A DNA stretch of 11,114 nt from Baffinella frigidus (Eukaryota; Cryptophyceae; Cryptomonadales; Baffinellaceae): assembly GCA_026770585.1 (NCBI GenBank), contig MU646521.1, forward strand, positions 381,495 to 392,608, written 5' to 3'. This document shows, in pieces, positions 9,901-11,114 of this stretch. A program made the translations under genes and the position numbers. Every line of letters starts with the position of its first letter. Position 1 is the first letter of the stretch. The notes below the pieces were generated by a model that saw only the letters and a list, made by a program, of their open reading frames with translations, ran no database searches and was not told the DNA's origin.

Positions 9901-11114
9901 CTCCAGGAGGAGTGTTGAGGCGATCTGGTTCACAAGACCCTGGTGTGTTTGGGGGTTGGAGGTTACGGTTGAGTGGTTGGGTTTGAGGGTTCAGGGCTTC
10001 GGGTTTCGGGTTTGAGTGCGAGCAGGAGTGGTGAGGCGATCTGGTTCACGAGGCCCTGGTGTGGTGTGTGGGGTTTAGGGGTTGGGCTTCAGGGTTTAGG
10101 GTTCAGTGTGTCGGGGTCAGGGCTGAGGGTTTCGGGTGTAGGGCTGTGGGCTTCGGGTTTCGGGCTTCGGGTTCAGGGCTTCGGGTTCCGGGCTTCGGTT
10201 GTAGGGTTTCGGGCTTCGGGTTTCGGATTTCGGGTTTCGGGCTCGGGTTAAGCGACCCTACACCCGAAACTAGGGTTGGACCTGGTTCCCTCCGAGGCGC
10301 GCGTCGTTGAGGATCCCCACGGCCCCGTCCCAGTCGAACCTGCTTTCGTGTTTCGGGTTCGGTCGTAGGGATTCGGGTTTGGGGTTTGGGGTTTGGGGCT
10401 TAGTGTTTTGGGTAAGGTTTTCTGATTTAGTGTTGATTGTTTGGGGTATGGGGTTTGGGGTATGGGGTTTGGGGTTTGGGGTTTGGGGTTTGGGGTTTGG
10501 GGTTTTGGGTTTGGGGTTTGGTGTTTGGTGTTTGGTGTTTGGTGTTTGGTGTTTGGGTTCTAGTTTCGGGTTGTGAGGGTCGAACCCCTCCGCGAGCAGC
10601 TCCCTGGCGCCACCGCCATGCGGCAGCCCCTCGAAGACGCTTCCTCCTGACGCCCCTCCTCCGCCAGAGCCTCCAGAGCCGGAGAGGAGGGGGGCGGGGG
10701 GGAGGGCGAGGAGGCGGCGGCGGGAGGAGGAGGAGATGGTGACTGTGTCCAGCATCCAGGGTGTCGCCGCGCCGTACCTGGTTCGTGTGGGTTGAGGGTT
10801 TAGGGTTTGGGGTTTGGGGTTTGGGGTTTGGGGTTTAGGGTTCAGGGTTGAGGGTGTAGGGTTTGGAGTTTGGGGTTTAGGGTTTAGGGGTTAGGGGTTA
10901 GGGTTTAGGATTTGGGGTTTAGGGTTTAGGGTTTAGGGTTTAGGGTTTATGGAATATATAATAGGGATTAGGGTGTGGGGCCGAACTTGTCCCGCACGCG
11001 GGCCTTCATCGAAATAATTCCCGACGGCAGAATAAGGTCAACGCACGCGTTGCCGTTCCAAGCGGGTTTGTACCAGAAACCAGCTTTACAATACATGTAT
11101 GGACTATATAACGA
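877..11114 (-). CDS. GPS-motif single-pass membrane protein, 21 exons, 5' partial (gene span)
   Basis: This is a hand-built spliced gene. Exons in minus-strand order are 11114-10987, 10777-10586, 10339-10282, 9749-9604, 8734-8680, 8431-8311, 7965-7875, 7577-7520, 7437-7264, 6671-6588, 6247-6160, 5903-5870, 5363-5292, 4972-4912, 4123-3575, 3219-3146, 2992-2803, 2218-2128, 1730-1672, 1155-1127 and 934-877. They total 2412 nt, giving 803 residues and a stop in one frame. The order of domains is REJ-like segment, GAIN-like region, GPS motif, Thr/Pro-rich stalk, SEA-like domain, one TM helix and a basic tail. Known family behaviour: GPS motifs inside GAIN domains self-cleave between HL and S/T, leaving two non-covalently bound chains. 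Inference: a surface adhesion or sensory protein whose N-terminal fragment stays bound to a mucin-stalked membrane stub. Weak points are the true 3' end, the choice between duplicated exon edges, and the missing N-terminus. Confidence 0.75.
942..1125 (+). repeat. TTTGGGG / TTTGGTG heptamer array (intron 20)
   Basis: GGGTTTG heptamers nearly fill the 192-nt intron at 935-1126, with an inner block of TTTGGTG. The pre-mRNA strand is CCCCAAA. Confidence 0.9.
1127..1155 (-). CDS. Exon 20: stop-transfer sequence
   Basis: This 29-nt exon has acceptor ACCAG, then GTGTGGTGG. The peptide VWWFRARGK plus a split Arg codon gives the aromatic belt and positive charges expected on the cytoplasmic side of a type I membrane protein. 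The donor appears to be GC (GCAAAC), and the next exon starts GCTGGC. Confidence 0.7.
1156..1671. repeat. Intron 19: TTTAGGG and GTGTAGG arrays plus duplicated TM-exon ends
   Basis: The intron carries TTTAGGG variants (1165-1290), GTGTAGG units (1335-1386, 1605-1662), and two extra copies of the 3' part of the TM exon (1387-1423 and 1549-1602). A non-repetitive 110-nt island lies between those copies (about 1436-1548); it is open for a while on the minus strand but resembles nothing I know. Confidence 0.8.
1672..1730 (-). CDS. Exon 19: transmembrane helix
   Basis: The acceptor GCTAG precedes GCGGGGCC. The peptide is GAIGGAIGGVLFVLLIAAA, a Gly-zipper-type hydrophobic helix (GxxxGxxxG) of membrane-spanning length when joined to VWWF of the next exon. 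The donor GCA then GTAACC is in phase 0. The 3' two-thirds of the exon is duplicated at about 1387-1423 and 1549-1602. Confidence 0.82.
1731..2127. repeat. Intron 18: GGTTGAT and TTTGGGG repeats with decayed exon copy
   Basis: GATGGTT heptamers lie at 1790-1850, GTTCATG at 1850-1885, and TTTGGGG/GTGTAGG at 2045-2120. A diverged copy of the 3' end of exon 18 (CTGGCTGGGAGGAGGAG on the minus strand) lies at about 1997-2040. Confidence 0.75.
2128..2218 (-). CDS. Exon 18: juxtamembrane linker
   Basis: The acceptor GGTTAG precedes GTCCTCACG. The peptide is VLTAPAAATQKVASPPAQEE, then GESLDPGQGG. It is a Pro/Ala/Glu-rich flexible linker between the SEA-like domain and the TM helix. A second near-identical copy, including the acceptor, lies at about 2338-2422 and is interrupted after the GAGGAGGGG. 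The copy used here joins the TM exon in frame. The donor is GTGCTG. Confidence 0.72.
2219..2802. repeat. Intron 17: GA-rich simple repeat, AT-rich islands and exon duplicates
   Basis: GAGAGC/GAGAGT dinucleotide-like repeat fills about 2598-2800. A second copy of the end of exon 17 is at 2539-2592. An AT-rich island at 2425-2535 contains GGTACAAATCAGTCAAC. A second copy of exon 18 is at about 2338-2422, and another AT-rich island lies at 2232-2336. Confidence 0.8.
2803..2992 (-). CDS. Exon 17: SEA-like domain, remainder
   Basis: The acceptor is ACCAG, then GGCGGACG. The peptide reads ADVDVALVLITGVVETRRRA, SLLKVSCAIEASSADDAASL and ends SARLAAQGLPDAT. The sequence order (strand with V-x-I, RRR, strand, A-D-A-A-S helix, L-x-x-x-GLPDATV) is characteristic of repeated domains of algal extracellular proteins. 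The donor is GTCTCG after ACG. A second copy of its last about 50 nt is at 2539-2592. Confidence 0.8.
3033..3120. repeat. 22-bp palindromic tandem repeat, four units (intron 16)
   Basis: Four consecutive 22-bp units start at 3033, 3055, 3077 and 3099. The consensus half is TTAGGGCCCTAA, a perfect palindrome made of two telomere-like heads, and the rest is CTAAATTTAG, also a palindrome. The last unit is degenerate. It fills most of the 153-nt intron. Confidence 0.88.
3146..3219 (-). CDS. Exon 16: SEA-like domain, first strand and helix
   Basis: The acceptor TTCGCAG precedes GTCGGGCTCC. The peptide is VGLPLTAAAFTPALQVSFRT, then AIAL. The pattern F...A.Q..F..AIA is the first helix of a domain common in large algal surface proteins, which has the alpha/beta ferredoxin-like or SEA-like look. 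The donor is GTAACA. The start of the exon is duplicated at 3349-3369, with its own possible acceptor (GGCAG then ATCGGG). Confidence 0.72.
3229..3349. repeat. 32-bp minisatellite, about four units (intron 15)
   Basis: The units begin GTGTTTTATTTA and end GGCGCGTCCTAATA, starting at 3229, 3261, 3293 and 3323; the third is 30 bp and the last is cut short. The array is flanked by a near-perfect direct repeat (CAGCGGGAGCCCGAYCTGC) at 3205-3223 and 3351-3369, which is the start of exon 16. Confidence 0.88.
3370..3574. other. Rest of intron 15: short island between duplicated exon edges
   Basis: A TTTGGGG patch (3385-3422) is followed by a non-repeat stretch. The exon 15 ending is duplicated at 3464-3500. 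Between the two copies is an inverted repeat with arms AAAGTTGAC (3514-3522) and GTCAACTTT (3552-3560). Confidence 0.7.
3575..4123 (-). CDS. Exon 15: Thr/Pro-rich mucin-like stalk
   Basis: This is the longest exon, 183 codons without a stop. The acceptor AAACAG precedes GCCGAAACG; the donor is GTCTGT after ATCGAG. About a third of residues are Thr. TTTSTTTP and TTSTTTPAPQ units come first, then Ala/Pro/Val-rich TTPAP units, and it closes with SENFVTIE. Such stretches are usually O-glycosylated, extended stalks. It follows the GPS directly, where adhesion GPCRs or polycystins would instead have membrane segments. The closing part (GAGAACTTYGTSAC) is repeated at about 3464-3500, so the exact donor is uncertain. 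Confidence 0.8.
4124..4911 (+). repeat. Intron 14: TTTGGGG then long TTTAGGG array with internal duplication
   Basis: TTTGGGG units fill 4128-4228; TTTAGGG units, many perfect, fill 4229-4570. A truncated copy of the GPS exon is at 4610-4665. The start GGGGTTGTTTAAGGTGTAGG and following sequence recur at 4271 and 4676, so the intron contains a tandem duplication of roughly 400 bp that includes the exon edge. Confidence 0.88.
4912..4972 (-). CDS. Exon 14: GPS motif, second half with the cleavage site
   Basis: The acceptor AAGCAG precedes GTACGTGACG. The peptide is YVTCSCSHLTSFVVTSANAT. CxCxHLTxF is the hallmark of the GPS (GAIN) proteolysis site; in the family, autocleavage falls between Leu and Thr. 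The donor is ACG then GTAGCC. A truncated copy lacking the acceptor and the Cys-x-Cys bases lies at about 4610-4665. This is the most diagnostic exon in the window. Confidence 0.88.
4973..5291. repeat. Intron 13: TTTCGGG variants and a second half-exon
   Basis: TTTCGGG units lie at 5080-5160. A near-identical copy of the 3' half of exon 13 lies at about 5164-5218 with its own donor-like GTATAA. A short TTTCGGG/TTTAGGG patch (5230-5288) separates it from the exon. Confidence 0.78.
5292..5363 (-). CDS. Exon 13: GPS motif, first half
   Basis: The acceptor TCGCAG precedes ATACTTCGACG. The peptide is YFDEDAEAYLPDGC, then LTIESPEAEG. GPS motifs typically read C-x-(F/Y)-(W/F)-D/E...W...GC; here an expected aromatic is Tyr. 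A partial exon start, encoding YFDEADD, sits at about 5669-5687 and runs into a stop, so it looks like a duplicated edge. The 3' half is duplicated at about 5164-5218. The donor is GTACCC (or GTATAA in the second copy). Confidence 0.75.
5364..5869. repeat. Intron 12: non-repeat insert between exon-start copies, plus TTTGGGG
   Basis: TTTGGGG units fill 5795-5862. A partial copy of the exon 13 start (TACTTCGACGA on the minus strand, following AACAG) is near 5669-5687. The about 300 nt between it and the true exon start is unusual here in lacking heptamer repeats; I see no gene in it. Confidence 0.72.
5870..5903 (-). CDS. Exon 12: mini-exon leading to the first GPS cysteine
   Basis: This 34-nt exon has acceptor AAACAG and donor GTACTC. 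It encodes YDRARLVPQC, with split codons at both ends giving GG-Y and C-R-Y. The PQC is the first conserved Cys of the GPS motif, immediately followed in the spliced product by RYFDE. Confidence 0.75.
5904..6159 (+). repeat. Intron 11: TTTCGGG array
   Basis: TTTCGGG and GGGTTTATGG units cover most of 5907-6150. The copy of the exon 11 end (CCGCCGCAGAGGCGC) at about 6034-6050 splits the array. Confidence 0.85.
6160..6247 (-). CDS. Exon 11: Ser-rich strand and Cys preceding the GPS
   Basis: The acceptor AACCAG precedes GCTGGGCGCG. The peptide is AGRDVSVSELSSSESINISI followed by PFDFSRLCG. The alternating I-x-I-x-I-P-F strand is typical of the strands before a GPS motif. A degenerate copy of the exon's 5' half lies at about 6308-6350, and a copy of its 3' end (CGCCTCTGCGGCG on the minus strand) at about 6034-6050. 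Confidence 0.75.
6248..6587 (+). repeat. Intron 10: TTTGGGG and GTGTAGG variants
   Basis: A degenerate copy of the start of exon 11 lies at about 6308-6350 (minus strand AGRDSP then a stop). The rest is degenerate TTTGGGG, GTGTAGG and GTTTTAGG units at 6355-6580. Confidence 0.78.
6588..6671 (-). CDS. Exon 10: beta strands of the GAIN-like region
   Basis: The acceptor is TACCAG, then GTGCTATTC. The peptide starts VLFGATSDPPSLGG and ends EPISQVVHLEILQ. An alternative, longer start at 6728 (acceptor GTCCAG) is also open and would add 19 residues beginning VLNSGPEPRK. The shorter form was preferred because its first bases mirror the previous donor. The exon ends at CAG then GTACCC. Confidence 0.72.
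6672..7263 (+). repeat. Intron 9: TTTAGGG array then GTGTAGG / GTGTCAG array
   Basis: TTTAGGG units, many perfect, fill 6780-6945. GTGTAGG and GTGTCAGGTGTAGG units fill 6995-7250. Within the latter, a larger block (GTGCAGGGTGTCAGGTGTAG and onward) recurs around 7106, 7196 and 7241, showing higher-order duplication. A short unique island sits at 6946-6994. Confidence 0.88.
7264..7437 (-). CDS. Exon 9: GAIN-like transition from helices to beta strands
   Basis: This 58-codon exon starts at CTCAG then GTGGAGATG. It encodes VEMKANASSLVVLSAPLREI, then a loop with GNGGEVGYSLPWSLVEHLAE and ends GDAAVQ. The pattern (a strand, a Gly-rich loop, a short helix, then VQV into the next strand) is what REJ and GAIN regions of polycystin-1-like and adhesion-receptor proteins show before the GPS. 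The donor GTGCGCTTCTG is close to the next exon's start, GTGCTATTCGG. Confidence 0.8.
7438..7519 (+). repeat. Intron 8: shortest intron, TTTGGGG-derived
   Basis: This 82-nt intron is almost wholly GGTTGGGG/TTTGGGG-type sequence between donor GTGCCT and acceptor ACTCAG. It shows how little besides repeat is kept in an intron here. Confidence 0.8.
7520..7577 (-). CDS. Exon 8: short helix
   Basis: The acceptor is CACAG, then GGGGCTGCG. The peptide is GLRAVNKMTAAGMVAGQPQ, following MLKAMNR of exon 7. The donor is CAG then GTGCCT in phase 0. Without this exon, exons 7 and 9 would not join in frame; with it they do. Confidence 0.75.
7578..7874 (+). repeat. Intron 7: TTTCGGG to TTTCGTG array
   Basis: TTTCGGG units (7584-7624) change abruptly to TTTCGTG (7625-7760) and then to TTTCGTT (7760-7790). 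The abrupt blocks show local expansion of successive one-base variants. The last 70 nt towards exon 7 are unique sequence. Confidence 0.9.
7875..7965 (-). CDS. Exon 7: Ala-rich segment with one Cys
   Basis: The acceptor CCCCAG precedes GGCGCGCG. The peptide is RALAAHSVCSEGG, a short loop, then GAAAMLKAMN. The donor is GTGCCC after AACCG. The phase (two bases) is completed by the first G of exon 8 to give Arg, which supports both splice sites. Confidence 0.75.
8007..8178. mobile_element. Long inverted repeat, MITE-like hairpin (intron 6)
   Basis: Arms of 81 bp (8007-8087 and 8098-8178) match with only about three mismatches around a roughly 10-nt loop. The arm contains the inner palindrome TTCCTACCGTAGGAA. 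Outside the arms lie copies of TGTTTAGTGTTTAGT at 7983-7997 and 8199-8213, possibly a target duplication but also a common repeat type. No coding capacity. It could be a foldback or MITE-type element, or a source of small RNA. Confidence 0.8.
8311..8431 (-). CDS. Exon 6: Ala-rich helices of the GAIN-like region
   Basis: The acceptor AAGCAG precedes GCGCTCTC. The exon encodes 40 residues, starting ALSEEALDEVVSLAITLVEA and ending ACAAHASELL. The donor is GTACAC in phase 1. The helix-rich, Ala/Leu/Val pattern and low aromatic content match the neighbouring exons. Confidence 0.75.
8432..8679 (+). repeat. Intron 5: TTTCGGG and TTAGGG-type degenerate repeats
   Basis: Mixed TTTCGGG (8475-8515) and GGGCTTAGGGTTTAGGG variants (8520-8670), with a triplicated GTAGGGGTTNGAAGGGCT-like unit. 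No exon-like sequence was seen. Confidence 0.75.
8680..8734 (-). CDS. Exon 5: short helix
   Basis: The acceptor TTGCAG precedes GTACGTGTGCG, and the peptide is YVCETLSVMAVGAKSRAG. The donor is taken as GTCGAA at 8679. An in-frame alternative six bases earlier would use a GC donor, and there the donor side (GCGCTGG) resembles the next exon's start (GCGCTCT). Either choice keeps the frame. Confidence 0.7.
8735..9603. repeat. Intron 4: longest intron, three repeat families and exon-end copies
   Basis: GGGAGGA homopurine repeat fills about 9190-9512; TTTCTGG units fill 9532-9580; GGGTTTTGG and TTTCGGG variants fill 8760-9060. Two extra copies of the exon 4 end lie at 8937-8976 and 9101-9144. The minus strand of the purine block is all pyrimidine. 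Confidence 0.88.
9153..9174. repeat. Perfect 22-bp palindrome
   Basis: ACCCTTTTGAATTC followed by AAAAGGGT is a perfect self-complementary 22-mer centred on an EcoRI-type GAATTC. It joins an exon-edge copy to the homopurine repeat, as an insertion or breakage junction might. Confidence 0.9.
9604..9749 (-). CDS. Exon 4: helical segment, start of the GAIN-like region
   Basis: The acceptor is ACCAG, then GGTCTGGTC. The peptide runs GLVNQIASTLLLELEEQQ, then a charged loop, then SVVATAARSLEDAAGLTEG. Paired helices with short hydrophobic heptads fit the helical subdomain A of GAIN domains, though this is inference. Both edges of the exon exist in three copies: the 5' edge also near 9895-9952 and 10021-10064, the 3' edge also near 9101-9144 and 8937-8976. 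This copy was chosen because only here do the two edges join in one open frame. Confidence 0.75.
9750..10281 (+). repeat. Intron 3: GGGTTCC, TTTCGGG arrays and two extra exon starts
   Basis: GGGTTCC heptamers lie at 9806-9890 and TTTCGGG/GGGCTTCGG variants at 9985-10012 and 10125-10250. Extra copies of the start of exon 4, each with an intact CAG acceptor, lie at about 9895-9952 and 10021-10064; both run straight into repeat. Confidence 0.85.
10282..10339 (-). CDS. Exon 3: short helical segment
   Basis: This 58-nt exon encodes FDWDGAVGILNDARLGGNQ, joined in frame to the preceding LLAEG. The acceptor is GCAG and the donor is CAG then GTCCAA. The sequence suggests an amphipathic helix; no named domain is visible in the exon alone. 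Confidence 0.75.
10340..10585 (+). repeat. Intron 2: TTTGGGG / TTTGGTG array
   Basis: TTTGGGG units lie at 10378-10520 and TTTGGTG at 10520-10555. The block order, including the switch to TTTGGTG, is the same type as in the 935-1126 intron. Confidence 0.9.
10586..10777 (-). CDS. Exon 2: REJ-like strand followed by Gly-rich linker
   Basis: The acceptor CCAG precedes GTACGGCG. The peptide starts YGAATPWMLDTVTIS, which continues the RDK of the previous exon into a typical beta-strand pattern. It then has SSSRRRLL, a Gly/Ser-rich stretch (GSGGSGGGGASGG) and GARELLAE. The donor GTTCGACCC nearly repeats the first bases of the next exon, GTTCGACTGG. The reading frame stays open through the following intron, so intron retention would not truncate the protein at once. 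Confidence 0.75.
10778..10986 (+). repeat. Intron 1: TTTGGGG / TTTAGGG array
   Basis: TTTAGGG and TTTGGGG units fill 10793-10950, ending in a short AT-rich patch (GGAATATATAATAGGG) near the donor of exon 1. Confidence 0.88.
10987..11114 (-). CDS. Exon 1 of window: Cys segment and REJ/PKD-like start (partial)
   Basis: The exon is open from the window edge, encoding 42 residues plus two bases. It includes MYCKAGFWYKPAWNGNACVD and ends in KARVRDK. The V-R-D-K-(F/Y)-G ending resembles beta strands of REJ and PKD-type modules. The donor is GTTCGG after GACAA. The next exon begins GTACGGCG, so the codon for K is completed and the protein continues as YGAATPW. Whether the exon extends beyond the window is unknown; a TAG at 11106-11104 could also be an acceptor. 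Confidence 0.7.

Noticed and set aside
1-11114. tRNA, rRNA or bacterial-type operon
   Set aside because: No cloverleaf, rRNA core sequence, Shine-Dalgarno-led ORFs or operon spacing could be seen.

Overview
The window is nuclear DNA from a eukaryote, most likely a unicellular alga. The reasons are the many interstitial tracts of TTTAGGG and its one-base variants (plant, green-algal, dinoflagellate and cryptophyte telomere type), GC-rich coding islands bounded by splice sites, and an extracellular-protein repertoire (GPS motif, REJ-like module, mucin stalk, SEA-like repeat domain) common in large algal surface proteins. I cannot name the species. A prasinophyte green alga is one reasonable guess and a dinoflagellate another.

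Almost everything recognisable belongs to ONE gene on the minus strand, read from 11114 down to about 877. Twenty-one short exons (29 to 549 nt) can be chained by eye. They sum to 2412 nt, which is exactly 803 codons plus a stop. Every junction keeps frame, every acceptor is AG followed by G (once by A), and every donor is GT except the last, which is GC. The gene is open at its 5' end, at the window edge.

The assembled C-terminal 803 residues read, in order: a Cys-containing segment and a REJ/PKD-like beta segment (about residues 1-75), a Gly-rich low-complexity linker, a helical and then beta region that looks like a GAIN domain (about 130-408), a GPS motif (about 409-446, with C, YFDE, DGC and CSCSHLTSF), a Thr/Pro-rich mucin-like stalk (455-637), a SEA-like domain (about 632-725), a short linker, one transmembrane helix (about 757-779), a basic WWFRARGKR stop-transfer stretch, and a short cytoplasmic tail. 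It is best described as a single-pass, GPS-bearing adhesion or cell-surface protein.

The introns are the strange part. Nearly all are packed with minisatellites: TTTAGGG, TTTGGGG, TTTCGGG, TTTCGTG, GTGTAGG, GGGTTCC, GGGAGGA and GAGAGC units. These are almost always oriented so that the pre-mRNA carries the C-rich, G-poor strand, which contains essentially no GT or AG. Many intron blocks are flanked by duplicated exon edges of about 20-90 nt, some in three copies, and the donor sequence often resembles the first bases of the next exon. This looks like a record of recent intron gain or expansion by insertion of telomere-like DNA with flank duplication.

Region by region: 1-51 is poly-G; 52-876 is a 3' flank with a four-copy repeat and some exon-like fragments; 877-2218 holds tail, TM and linker exons; 2803-4123 the SEA-like and mucin exons; 4912-6247 the GPS exons; 6588-8734 the GAIN-like exons; 9604-11114 upstream extracellular exons. 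An 81-bp-arm hairpin lies in the intron at 7966-8310. No tRNA, rRNA, CRISPR or prokaryotic gene was found.
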